Assembly (NCBI GenBank): GCA_964610885.1
Contig: CAZSWR010000038.1
Span: 1 to 30,998 of the forward strand
Origin: CAZSWR01 sp964610885
GTDB lineage: Bacteria; Bacteroidota; Ignavibacteria; Kapaibacteriales; UBA2268
Direction: 5' to 3'
DNA length: 30,998 bases
Shown here: positions 1 to 6,686 of the stretch, piece after piece
Layout of the letters: each line of letters starts with the position of its first letter
Position numbering within the stretch: the first letter of the stretch is position 1
Translations under genes and position numbers: made by a program
The notes under the pieces: model-generated
Told to the model about the DNA's origin: nothing
What the model saw: only the letters and a program-made list of their open reading frames with translations
Databases searched by the model: none

Positions 1-72
1 TACAAATATAGCAATTTATTATTTTGAAAGTATCGGTTTTTCGGATGAACCAAAAGTATAGATCAGCCATCC

Positions 73-180
73 CACGGGTTAACCCGAGGGTTCGAGCACA
101 TACCTATCTCTAATATTATATGTTAGTTACACGAATATCTACATTAGCCCCCTTTGAAAATGGGGATGGGGGATTTCTTT
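73..180 (+). repeat. Composite interspersed repeat, copy 1
   Basis: Contains in order the palindrome CGGGTTAACCCG, the block ATCTCTAATATTAT, and GCCCCCTTTGAAAA followed by GGGGATGGGGGATT. The same blocks occur in the same order, reverse-complemented, at 21769-21873. This shows a single dispersed element of roughly 105 bp rather than chance palindromes. It has no coding capacity. Confidence 0.7.
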
Positions 181-299
181 GTATATCAATGACTTAGCGC
201 GATGGATGTAGTAGGCTAAATCCAATTATATCATTTCCTCGATGAAAGCTAACCTTTAATAAGCTTTATAAGACAATTAACCACCCGATTCAAGAGGAG

Positions 300-319
300 A
301 TTCCCGCTCGAGCGGGAAT
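300..319. repeat. 20-bp perfect palindrome (REP-like)
   Basis: ATTCCCGCTCGAGCGGGAAT is perfectly self-complementary. It has the general form ATTCCC-N8-GGGAAT, seen in dispersed repeats of unrelated bacteria such as neisserial dRS3. Only one copy lies in this window, so its family status here is inferred. Confidence 0.5.
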
Positions 320-393
320 GACAAAAACAAATGTTTCAAATAGGAAATGATATTTTTACAAATCTTACTATTTCTGCCATGCTACGATAAATT

Positions 394-418
394 TAGGGCG
401 GGTTTGGTGCCCGCCCTA
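394..418 (-). terminator. Hairpin downstream of nadA, possible terminator
   Basis: A 9-bp perfect GC-rich stem (TAGGGCGGG paired with CCCGCCCTA) with a 7-nt loop lies 24 bp past the nadA stop on the minus strand. The downstream side is only moderately T-rich (TAAATTTATC), so termination is plausible rather than certain. Confidence 0.5.
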
Positions 419-441
419 GCGATTATTTTCCGATCCGCCTT

Positions 442-1374
442 CTAACTCAGCTCAAGCATTCGTTCGAGCGGGCGGAGCGCCTTCAACCTCAATTCTTCCG
501 GCAATTCAATCCTGGGCGAAAGGGTCTCGAGCGCCGCGATCATTTTGTCGATCGTGTTCAGCCGCATATACGGGCAATTGTTGCACGAGCAGCCTTCCAG
601 ATTCGGCACTGCGATAAACTCTTTGTGCGGGACGGCTTTCTGCATCTGGTGGATCACTCCCGTTTCGGTGAGTATGATGAATTTATCGAATTCGCACTCG
701 GTGGCGAAATGGATTATTCCGGTTGTCGAGCCAACGTAGTCGGCATAGTCAAGAATATTCTCGGGGCATTCGGGGTGCGCCAGAACCAAAGCGTTCGGGT
801 GTTCCCCCATAATCCGCACGAGTTCCGTTTCCGAAAATATTTCATGCACTTGGCACGAGCCATTCCACAGTTCCATCGGCCGGCCGGTCTTTTTGATCAA
901 ATACCCACCCAAGTACTTATCCGGAGCGAAGCAGATTTTTTTATCCTTCGGTATGGAATTAATGATTTTTTCTGCATTGGACGAAGTACAAATTATATCG
1001 GACATGGCCTTCACGGTTGCCGAGCAATTGATATACGAAACCACCACATGGTCCTCGTGGGCGCGCACCCATTCGGCAAAGTCTTCGCCCTTGGCGCTTT
1101 CGGCGAGCGAGCATCCCGCCTCGAGGTCCGGTAGGATTGTAATCTTGTTTGGATTCAATATATTCGCAGTCTCGGCCATGAAATGCACACCGCAGAACAG
1201 AATCACGTCCGCATCGGTTTTCTTCGCGGCCTGGGCCAAATTGAGCGAATCGCCAAGGTAATCCGCCAGGTCCTGTATTTCGGGATCCTGATAGTAATGG
1301 GCCAGAATCACGGCGTTCCTCTGTTTCTTAAGCTCCAAGAGCTTCTTTATTTTCAGTTCTTTATCTGATGTCAT
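442..1374 (-). CDS. nadA: Quinolinate synthase NadA
   Basis: Quinolinate synthase condenses iminoaspartate with dihydroxyacetone phosphate to make quinolinate for de novo NAD synthesis, using a [4Fe-4S] cluster. The 310-residue protein has the usual family length. HYYQ (residues 26-29) and GDSL (41-44) are present. The three cluster ligands are recognisable as C88 (AGCSLAE), C174 (NGSCQVHE) and C267 (CPYM). Two further cysteines, C262 and C264, precede C267, recalling the extra cysteines near the last ligand in E. coli NadA. The ATG at 1372-1374 has a good upstream GAGGA. It follows the OmpA-like gene by 51 bp and may be co-transcribed, but that gap holds its own -7 box and a 17-nt palindrome. 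No nadB or nadC is visible here. Confidence 0.96.
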   Translation of the reverse strand: MTSDKELKIKKLLELKKQRNAVILAHYYQDPEIQDLADYLGDSLNLAQAAKKTDADVILFCGVHFMAETANILNPNKITILPDLEAGCSLAESAKGEDFAEWVRAHEDHVVVSYINCSATVKAMSDIICTSSNAEKIINSIPKDKKICFAPDKYLGGYLIKKTGRPMELWNGSCQVHEIFSETELVRIMGEHPNALVLAHPECPENILDYADYVGSTTGIIHFATECEFDKFIILTETGVIHQMQKAVPHKEFIAVPNLEGCSCNNCPYMRLNTIDKMIAALETLSPRIELPEELRLKALRPLERMLELS

Positions 1375-1392
1375 ATTTTCCTCGTTCCGAAT

Positions 1393-1409
1393 TGTTCAAA
1401 ATTTGAACA
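1393..1409. promoter_or_regulatory. 17-nt palindrome, possible nadA operator
   Basis: TGTTCAAAATTTGAACA is perfectly self-complementary around a central A. It lies between the OmpA-like stop and the nadA start. On the minus strand TACATTTG at 1412-1419 matches the FCB -7 consensus, which would put transcription initiation inside the palindrome, as expected for a repressor site. No clear -33 element is seen and no regulator is identified. Confidence 0.4.
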
Positions 1410-1425
1410 TACAAATGTATAAGGT

Positions 1426-3546
1426 TTATTCTTTTGCTTTAATAATTTCAATAAACACAGTCCTGCTCAGGAATCGCTCTGCGGCCGTCGAATAGGATTT
1501 GATCCCAGGAGCGAAGCGCTTCGAGGCCACACCTTCGGTGCTGATTATCTTCGCGCTTGGATGCACTTTGCGGATATAATCAGCTGTATTCCTTGCCCGC
1601 CCTTGGCTTAGCGTTTCGTTTACCTCTTCGGAGCCAAGGTCGTCCGTGTAGCCTGTTACACGGATCTCTACGTCTTCGCCGGCACCATCCAAGTATTTCT
1701 TAATGTTTTCTTTGGCCTCGCGAGGCAGCTCGTCGCTCGAGAAAGCGAACAGTATCAACGAGAAACGTTCCAATTCGGCATGGGTCGAATCGTTGACAAT
1801 ATGCACCTTCTTCATGTCGCGGGATTTCTTGCCCATGACGTCGGTGATCTCGTAGTAACATTCCAAATCGGTTTCCGGCGACAGTTCGGCAGCGGATTCC
1901 GAATCGAGTTTGTACGAGAACAGGTCCGGTTCGGCTTGCTTTTCGATTGTAAAGACTTTCTTTCCCGATTGGATGGCGTTCATCGACCACGAACGGATTC
2001 CGTAGATAGTCGAGCCGATTGGACTGAAGTCCAACTGGTTGGGGGCGATCTCCGTGATTTCCGAATAGTGGCGTCGCATGACCGGCACGAGCAGCTCTCG
2101 CGAAGAGGAAGCAAACTCGACTCGGCGGTTGTCCTCGGCGCCCAATGCCGATACTGAATTGGTCGGGTCGTCCGGCTGGCAGTTTTCCGCTTTTACGTCC
2201 AACGTCAAGCGCCGGCTGTCGATCCCCCAAACGTTTCTTAGGTAACTGGCGACCGCTTCGGCCCTGGCCCTGGCCAATTCGCAAGAACTGCCTTCGGAGG
2301 CCTCGTCGGCGAATCCTTTGATAGTCAAGTTAGATGCTTTGTCAGCAAGCATCCGCGAGCCGATGATGTTCAATATGTTTTTGTGGAATTCGACCGCATT
2401 GGCGCGTATCGAATCTGCCGAGAACTCGTCCCGATTGGCAACTCTTACGTAGAAGTCCGAAATGTCCGACCGATTTTTCTCGAAGAATGCCATGCTGAGA
2501 GTCGGGAACGCTTCGGTTATATATCGAGTTTTCAAGGAAATCGTTTTGGGATTGACAGCAATGTATGCCTCGGGCGCCGGTCGAGTGAATAGAGTATCGT
2601 GGCGCATTGAAATCTCTGTGGTGGTAAGGATTCCGGCGTTGTAGAAGTTCGATTCGGTCTTTATCGTTCTGCCGATTGTAATGGTGTCTCGCAGCACTCT
2701 AAAGTTTTTAACTTGAATCGTATCGACCACGATCTTGGTTTGGCGGTGGCGGATGGTATCGATCTTGGCCACTTTTTCGTCGAAAACAATTGAAACCCCG
2801 GCGCGCAGGTAGCTGTTTTTCCAATCCACTTTTGTAGAAATATTCGTCATACCGAACGAATAGGTCAATTCGGGCCACACCTCGACGTAGCGACCCAGCC
2901 GGAACGCTTTCGCGTGGAGGCCGACGAGCAAGCTACCGTACGTATATGATGGCTCGGTAACTTGGCCCGAGTATTCGTTGCGGCGGCGGCGGCCTGTTTC
3001 CGCGAAGACTCCCCGATTCGCCGGATCGACTAACTCTTCGTATTGTTCGTAGTCCCGCTGCAAAACAAAGCCCAAGCGCGCGCCCACGTCCAGCCCAAGC
3101 CATGAAATCGGATAGAAAGTCAGCGTGGGTTCAAACCCGATGTCAGACACTTTCGATTTCATCACGTAGTCGAACCTCGCCGTGTATGGAGCGTTGTCGA
3201 TTCGAATATACGTCGTAGATGAACTCGTCATTTTCGAAGAAAGGAAAGAGAATCCCAAGCGCAAGCCAGCGACGAGGCTATTGGTCAGTTTATAATTGGC
3301 AAGAGCGCCCACGGCAAAGCCCGAGCCGCTGCCGCCGGTATAGTTCGGGCAGCACGAAGGAACCGAATCCAGCTTGCCGAACGAAGCGCTTTGCGAGCCC
3401 AATAAATACCCGCCATAGAGGCCGTATTGCCTGCCGGTGGATTCGTACAGGAACACCTGCGACGAGGCCACAAAAGGTATGACTATAAAAAGTAAAATAA
3501 ATAGGATTACTACTTTTGATGATATTAAATTCAATACTGTTGACAA
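1426..3546 (-). CDS. OmpA-family outer membrane protein, beta-barrel plus two OmpA-like domains
   Basis: This 706-residue protein begins with a hydrophobic signal segment (residues about 11-29). About 225 residues of alternating, Gly- and aromatic-rich sequence follow and look like an outer membrane beta-barrel. A linker from about 258 to 350 is rich in short beta-like DT/TI motifs. Two OmpA-like peptidoglycan-binding modules then appear. The first is around 400-480 (GFADEASEGS, then ELARARAEAVASYL, ending DNRRVEF). The second is around 590-700 (SSDELPREAKENI, then GYTDDLGSEEVNETLSQGRA). The GxxDxxG and LSxxRA patterns are those of OmpA C-domains. It probably links outer membrane and peptidoglycan; a surface or porin role is inference. 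It starts 2 bp after rfaE2 ends, so the two are surely co-transcribed. Having two OmpA-like modules in one chain is unusual. Confidence 0.85.
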   Translation of the reverse strand: MSTVLNLISSKVVILFILLFIVIPFVASSQVFLYESTGRQYGLYGGYLLGSQSASFGKLDSVPSCCPNYTGGSGSGFAVGALANYKLTNSLVAGLRLGFSFLSSKMTSSSTTYIRIDNAPYTARFDYVMKSKVSDIGFEPTLTFYPISWLGLDVGARLGFVLQRDYEQYEELVDPANRGVFAETGRRRRNEYSGQVTEPSYTYGSLLVGLHAKAFRLGRYVEVWPELTYSFGMTNISTKVDWKNSYLRAGVSIVFDEKVAKIDTIRHRQTKIVVDTIQVKNFRVLRDTITIGRTIKTESNFYNAGILTTTEISMRHDTLFTRPAPEAYIAVNPKTISLKTRYITEAFPTLSMAFFEKNRSDISDFYVRVANRDEFSADSIRANAVEFHKNILNIIGSRMLADKASNLTIKGFADEASEGSSCELARARAEAVASYLRNVWGIDSRRLTLDVKAENCQPDDPTNSVSALGAEDNRRVEFASSSRELLVPVMRRHYSEITEIAPNQLDFSPIGSTIYGIRSWSMNAIQSGKKVFTIEKQAEPDLFSYKLDSESAAELSPETDLECYYEITDVMGKKSRDMKKVHIVNDSTHAELERFSLILFAFSSDELPREAKENIKKYLDGAGEDVEIRVTGYTDDLGSEEVNETLSQGRARNTADYIRKVHPSAKIISTEGVASKRFAPGIKSYSTAAERFLSRTVFIEIIKAKE

Positions 3547-3548
3547 AT

Positions 3549-4010
3549 CTATTCTCCTGCTTTTGCGATAATATTTGTCGTTGATTTACCCTCGACGAGC
3601 GGAATAGTTGCCACCCTCCCGCCGTTCGCCGTAACGAATTCCGCGCCGACAATGGTTTCAAATGTATAATCTCCGCCCTTGACGAGCACGTCGGGCGCAA
3701 TCGAACGTATCAACAGCTCGGGAGTGTCTTCGCCGAAAAGAGTAACGATATCGACCGATCGAAGCGCTTCGAGCACTTCGGCGCGGTCTGTTTCGTTGTT
3801 GATCGGGCGGGTCGGCCCTTTGATGGCGCGCACAGATTCGTCAGTATTCATCCCCACGATAAGCACATCGCCCATCTTCCGAGCCTCCGCGAGGTACCGG
3901 ACATGGCCCGCATGAATGATATCGAAACATCCGTTCGTGAAAACAATTTTCTTTCCGCTATTCTTCAGCTCTTCGGAGAGCTTGCCAATAAATTCTTTTG
4001 ATATTATCAT
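3549..4010 (-). CDS. rfaE2: D-glycero-beta-D-manno-heptose 1-phosphate adenylyltransferase (RfaE2 type)
   Basis: This 153-residue nucleotidyltransferase matches the stand-alone C-terminal half of HldE. It transfers AMP to heptose-1-phosphate to give ADP-heptose for the LPS inner core. Visible motifs are FTNGCFDIIHAGHVRYL (residues 24-40, the cytidylyltransferase-like HxGH site), GMNTDES, then PDVLVKGGDY and IPLVEGKSTTNII near the C-terminus, all typical of RfaE2. The kinase half (RfaE1) is not in this window. It heads the leftward run and is followed 2 bp later by the OmpA-like gene. The pairing of LPS-core synthesis with an outer membrane protein suggests a shared envelope role. Confidence 0.93.
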   Translation of the reverse strand: MIISKEFIGKLSEELKNSGKKIVFTNGCFDIIHAGHVRYLAEARKMGDVLIVGMNTDESVRAIKGPTRPINNETDRAEVLEALRSVDIVTLFGEDTPELLIRSIAPDVLVKGGDYTFETIVGAEFVTANGGRVATIPLVEGKSTTNIIAKAGE

Positions 4011-4096
4011 ATTAAAAAGTTTTTTGATTCCGACCCAAATGAGCTATCCTGCCGAAGCAAAGCCAATTCTAATCATTGATAAAATAATATTTTCTA

Positions 4097-4126
4097 TTTG
4101 AATTTCATTAGTTTATTTTAAATTTG
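4097..4126 (+). promoter_or_regulatory. FCB-type promoter for nfeD
   Basis: TTTG at 4097-4100 and TAAATTTG at 4119-4126 are separated by 18 bp. This matches the Bacteroidota housekeeping promoter (-33 TTTG, -7 TAnnTTTG). The expected start, about 7 bp on, lies roughly 45 bp before the nfeD ATG. Confidence 0.65.
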
Positions 4127-4178
4127 ACATAATGAATTATTGCAAATTATGAAATGTTTAACATTTAACTACAAAAAT

Positions 4179-4625
4179 ATGGAATTTTACATCTGGTTCA
4201 TCATCGGGCTTGGGCTGTGCGCCCTCGAAATAGCCACTCCGGGCTTCGTCGTCCTGTGGTTCGGCGTTGGTGCTTTTTGTGCCGGTATTGCTGCATTGTT
4301 TGGCGTGGAAAACCTCGTCGTGCAGATTGTCATTTTCTCCGTGATCTCGATTGTCTTGCTATTGCTCTCTCGCACTATGTTTAAAAATGTATTCCTCAAG
4401 GGTTCGCCCGGAGCAGCATTGAAGACCAATTCGCAAGCGCTCATCGGCAAGTCCGGCCGAGTTACCGACGAAATTAACAACACCGAAAGCAAGGGCCGCG
4501 TGGTCGTCGAATCCCAAGATTGGTCTGCCCGGTCGGCAAATAATGACGTCATCGCTTCGGGTACAAAAATTACAGTCATTAGGACCGAAGGCGCCAAATT
4601 AATCGTAGAACCAAGCAATAACTAA
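4179..4625 (+). CDS. NfeD-family membrane protein
   Basis: From ATG 4179 the protein is 148 residues and begins MEFYIWFIIGLGLCALEIATPGF, the usual opening of short NfeD proteins. Two to three hydrophobic helices (residues about 3-65) precede a soluble C-terminal OB-fold-like part containing ALIGKSGRV and ending KLIVEP. In other bacteria NfeD proteins partner with stomatin/flotillin-like or ClpP-class membrane proteases in membrane quality control; no such partner is next door here. In-frame upstream starts (TTG 4140, ATG 4149) would add 10-13 residues. The MEFYIW start fits the family better, though ATG 4149 is also downstream of the predicted transcription start. Confidence 0.85.
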   Translation: MEFYIWFIIGLGLCALEIATPGFVVLWFGVGAFCAGIAALFGVENLVVQIVIFSVISIVLLLLSRTMFKNVFLKGSPGAALKTNSQALIGKSGRVTDEINNTESKGRVVVESQDWSARSANNDVIASGTKITVIRTEGAKLIVEPSNN

Positions 4626-4692
4626 CATCGGAATAGTTCTCTCACAATTCGCAAGTTCCGAAGAGCCGCGCCAGCCAAGCATTTCTCCATTG

Positions 4693-4708
4693 TGGCACGC
4701 GCTTTGTT
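4693..4708 (+). promoter_or_regulatory. Sigma-54-type promoter, first copy
   Basis: TGGCACGCGCTTTGTT matches the RpoN consensus TGGCACG-N4-TTGCW at every defined position except T in place of C after TTG. The -24 GG and -12 region have the correct spacing. The predicted start near 4719 leaves a leader of about 34 nt before ATG 4753. The same 14 bp, TGGCACGCGCTTTG, recur at 5214-5227 in the same position relative to the next gene, while surrounding bases differ. Confidence 0.6.
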
Positions 4709-4752
4709 TAACTCCCTCAATAGTGAGTTGTTTGATTCTATTCGAGATACAA

Positions 4753-5097
4753 ATGAAAAAGGCAATAATCCTAAGCATAATATTCGCATTCGTCTTCGGG
4801 ATGGCCCTCGGCGAAGCCACCGCACAGAATACGAAAAAGCAGAAAAAACAGTCGGCTCAAGTGGCCAAACAAAAAAAAGGCAACTGCCAATCGTGCCCCA
4901 ATGCGGCCGGAAAAGGCCATCAGGACAGCACTTGCACTCGCAACCAAGGCAAGCACAAATGCCAAGGAATGCAAGCACGCCGCGGCGCAAGCGATTGCTT
5001 TATCGACAAGGATAAAGACGGAATTAACGATAACCGATGCAATGGCATGGGACTCGGCAAAAGGAACTGCAAGAACAAATGCAAAAGAAATAAGTAA
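4753..5097 (+). CDS. Small secreted cysteine-rich protein with DxDxDG motif
   Basis: From ATG 4753 the protein is 114 residues. It starts MKKAIILSIIFAFVFGMALGEATAQ, a clear signal peptide with probable cleavage after ATAQ. The mature part is Lys- and Cys-rich (CQSCP, DSTCTRNQGKHKC, NCKNKCK). It carries one DKDKDGIND segment, an acidic DxDxDG loop like those of calcium-binding thrombospondin type 3 or dockerin repeats. I do not recognise a named family. The next gene encodes a longer protein with the same composition and several such loops, so the two are probably related. Longer in-frame starts upstream (from 4690) would spoil the signal peptide and overlap the promoter. A strong terminator follows at 5134-5159. 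Confidence 0.8.
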   Translation: MKKAIILSIIFAFVFGMALGEATAQNTKKQKKQSAQVAKQKKGNCQSCPNAAGKGHQDSTCTRNQGKHKCQGMQARRGASDCFIDKDKDGINDNRCNGMGLGKRNCKNKCKRNK

Positions 5098-5133
5098 GGA
5101 AATACCCGACTTTTCGACAATTCTACCGAACTG

Positions 5134-5159
5134 GCTCGACAATTTTGTCGAGCTTTTTT
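5134..5159 (+). terminator. Rho-independent terminator
   Basis: GCTCGACAA pairs perfectly with TTGTCGAGC across a 2-nt central gap and is followed immediately by six T residues. It separates the first cysteine-rich gene from the promoter of the second. Confidence 0.87.
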
Positions 5160-5213
5160 ATTTAGGGTCCACCGTTTCGACATCCATCGTTTGTTTTCAA
5201 TCACTTAGCGCTT

Positions 5214-5229
5214 TGGCACGCGCTTTGAA
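5214..5229 (+). promoter_or_regulatory. Sigma-54-type promoter, second copy
   Basis: TGGCACGCGCTTTGAA matches TGGCACG-N4-TTGCW except A in place of C after TTG. It shares 14 identical bases with the copy at 4693. The predicted start near 5240 lies about 42 bp before ATG 5282, and an AAAGAAAGG ribosome-binding stretch lies between. Confidence 0.6.
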
Positions 5230-5281
5230 TTACACGATTCAGGTTTGAAAATTTATTACTCTTTACAAAGAAAGGTTCACC

Positions 5282-6118
5282 ATGAAAAAAACAATCATCC
5301 TCAGCGCTTTGCTTCTGGCAGTTGCATTCTTCTTCGCCATCGACGCCGACGCTCAAAAAGGCCAAGGCAAGAAAACCGGCAAGCACAATAATTCCCAAAT
5401 GCACAATTGCCCGAATTTCGTTGACGCCAATGGCGACGGAAAATGCGATAGCTTCGTGGACGCGAACGGCGACGGAAAATGCGACAACTGCACTAATGCC
5501 AATTGCACCGGATCTTGCGACGGAAAAATGGGAAAAGGAAAGCATTGCCAATCGGATTCGGCTTCATGCGGAATGCACAAAGGCCACGGCAATTGCGCAA
5601 ACGGTAGCATAGGCGCGCACAGTTGCTGCTCGAAATTCGTGGACGCAAACGGCGACGGGAAATGCGATAGCTTCGTGGACGCAAACGGCGACGGGAAATG
5701 CGACAACTGCACCAATGCAAATTGCTCGGGAACTTGCGACGGGAAGATGGGAAAAGGAAAACATGGCAAAAATGGCAAAAGCTGCGGACACAAATGCTCG
5801 GATTCGTCTGCCACACCGGATGCTAATATGAAAATGCTCGGCACAGACGAGAAATCAATCGCCAGCAATATTTCCACCAGCCCAATGCCCGCTACAAACG
5901 AAGTTAAAATCAACTTCACGCTCGAACAGGCCGGAACCGTATCGATCGACGTGTTCGACCGCACTGGCAACAAAGTCGCGAACGTATTCTCGGGCAACCT
6001 CGACGCAAAAGACCACAGTTTCGTGGCCAACACAGCAAGCTATGCAAACGGAACATACTTCTTCCGCATCACGGTGAACGGCCAACAGACCACACAAAAA
6101 ATGCTGATCTCGAAATAA
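5282..6118 (+). CDS. T9SS-secreted cysteine-rich protein with duplicated DANGDGKCD repeats
   Basis: This 278-residue protein has a signal peptide (residues 1-21, ending IDADA). Residues 46-88 and 119-161 are a near-identical 43-residue duplication. Each copy holds two FVDANGDGKCD units followed by CTNANC and CDGKMGKGKH, giving four acidic DxNxDGxxD loops. Such loops bind calcium in dockerins and EF-hands; here each also carries cysteine, so another metal is possible. The last ~85 residues (from about 195: SPMPATNEVKINF, DVFDRTGNKV, ending QKMLISK) form a type IX secretion type A sorting domain, so the protein should be exported and anchored or released at the cell surface. Function is unknown. 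It has its own sigma-54-like promoter and terminator. Confidence 0.87.
   Translation: MKKTIILSALLLAVAFFFAIDADAQKGQGKKTGKHNNSQMHNCPNFVDANGDGKCDSFVDANGDGKCDNCTNANCTGSCDGKMGKGKHCQSDSASCGMHKGHGNCANGSIGAHSCCSKFVDANGDGKCDSFVDANGDGKCDNCTNANCSGTCDGKMGKGKHGKNGKSCGHKCSDSSATPDANMKMLGTDEKSIASNISTSPMPATNEVKINFTLEQAGTVSIDVFDRTGNKVANVFSGNLDAKDHSFVANTASYANGTYFFRITVNGQQTTQKMLISK
5417..5764 (+). repeat. In-frame internal duplication, two 129-bp copies
   Basis: 5417-5545 and 5636-5764 are highly similar at DNA level and encode the same 43-residue block. Each copy contains two tandem sub-repeats encoding FVDANGDGKCD. The high nucleotide identity suggests recent duplication or gene-conversion-like maintenance. 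Confidence 0.85.
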
Positions 6119-6137
6119 TTCGAATCGGCACCAATTC

Positions 6138-6172
6138 AAACCTTCGTTCGCAACCGCGAGTGGAGGTTTTTT
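6138..6172 (+). terminator. Rho-independent terminator
   Basis: AAACCTTCGTTCGC (6138-6151) pairs with GCGAGTGGAGGTTT (6156-6169) around an AACC loop, with three G-T wobbles, and runs into a T tract. It ends the T9SS cysteine-rich gene. Confidence 0.8.
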
Positions 6173-6241
6173 GTTTCTGAACAATAAGTAATAACAAACC
6201 ACTCCAATTGATTGGTTCTTTGTGAAATCTTCAGCAATGTA

Positions 6242-6375
6242 AGAGACTGTCTCTAAGGGGTCATTATGAACGAAGTGAAGAATCCATGCCATTCATAAGT
6301 ACTTGTTAATAATGGATGTTTCACTTCGTTCAACATGACTAAAAACAGTTTTTCGGGCTTTTGAGACAGCTCCCT
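6242..6375. mobile_element. MITE-like element, copy 1
   Basis: The ends are imperfect inverted repeats built on CTGTCTC/GAGACAG. The interior is a long inverted repeat (GAACGAAGTGAAGAATCC on one side, TTTCACTTCGTTCAACATG on the other). It closely matches the reverse complement of 24369-24500 and resembles 11455-11573. There is no transposase, so it is non-autonomous. Confidence 0.7.
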
Positions 6376-6425
6376 ACCACGGGCAAACTCTGGAACCAAC
6401 AAAGGCCTAATGTGGCGAAGAAACA

Positions 6426-6491
6426 ACTCATCCGATGACGACAGAAATATGTGTCAATTACGAATGAACAACCTGGAGTCATCGGATGAGT
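6426..6491. repeat. Inverted repeat and shared 37-bp tail
   Basis: ACTCATCCGATGAC (6426-6439) and GTCATCGGATGAGT (6478-6491) form perfect 14-bp inverted arms. Between them CAATTACGAATGA (6455-6467) and the following TCGGATGAGT lie at the same 27-bp offset as the matching pair at 17441 and 17468. This indicates a dispersed element. Confidence 0.55.
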
Positions 6492-6517
6492 ATTAGAAAT
6501 CACCTCGGTACAAATAC

Positions 6518-6554
6518 AAAAAAACCACAACTCATTTACGAATCGCGGTTTTTT
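6518..6554 (-). terminator. Terminator of tRNA-Val
   Basis: On the minus strand AACCGCGATTCG pairs with TGAGTTGTGGTT around a TAAA loop with four G-T wobbles, followed by a run of T. It lies directly after the tRNA 3' end. Confidence 0.75.
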
Positions 6555-6557
6555 CTG

Positions 6558-6632
6558 TGGGATCTACGGGTTTCGAACCTGTGACCTCTTCCGTGTCAAG
6601 GAAGCGCTCTAGACCAGCTGAGCTAAGACCCC
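6558..6632 (-). tRNA. tRNA-Val, anticodon GAC
   Basis: The minus strand folds as a full cloverleaf. The acceptor GGGGTCT pairs with AGATCCC with one G-T pair. The D-arm contains AGCTCAGCTGGT. The anticodon arm CTTCC-TTGACAC-GGAAG gives anticodon GAC, reading GUC and GUU valine codons. The T-arm contains GGTTCGAAACC. The first T-stem positions (ACAGG with CCCGT) leave one A-C mismatch. CCA is not encoded. A promoter and a terminator flank the gene. Confidence 0.93.
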
Positions 6633-6647
6633 TATTTCAAAGAGATT

Positions 6648-6679
6648 CAAAATTAAGACTTTTTTTCGAATCTTCCAAA
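6648..6679 (-). promoter_or_regulatory. FCB-type promoter for tRNA-Val
   Basis: On the minus strand TTTG (6676-6679) and TAATTTTG (6648-6655) are 20 bp apart, matching -33 TTTG and -7 TAnnTTTG. Initiation about 7 bp on would lie close to the tRNA 5' end at 6632. Confidence 0.65.
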
Positions 6680-6686
6680 CACTTTT

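Larger units (their letters stand above)
1..441. other. Intergenic region with repeats, no gene
   Basis: No convincing coding frame is present. The stretch holds one copy of a composite interspersed repeat (about 73-180), a 20-bp perfect palindrome ATTCCCGCTCGAGCGGGAAT at 300-319, and a GC-rich hairpin at 394-418 just downstream of nadA. At 3-10 the minus strand reads TATATTTG, matching the FCB -7 box TAnnTTTG. It could belong to a leftward gene starting outside the window, but I see no clear -33 partner. Confidence 0.7.

Noticed and set aside
850..866. Third TGGCACG match
   Set aside because: It is inside nadA coding sequence and lacks the TTG part at the right spacing, so it is not a sigma-54-type promoter.
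6339..6530. 63-residue minus-strand frame
   Set aside because: It spans the MITE-like copy and the inverted repeat at 6426-6491, so it is repeat-derived.
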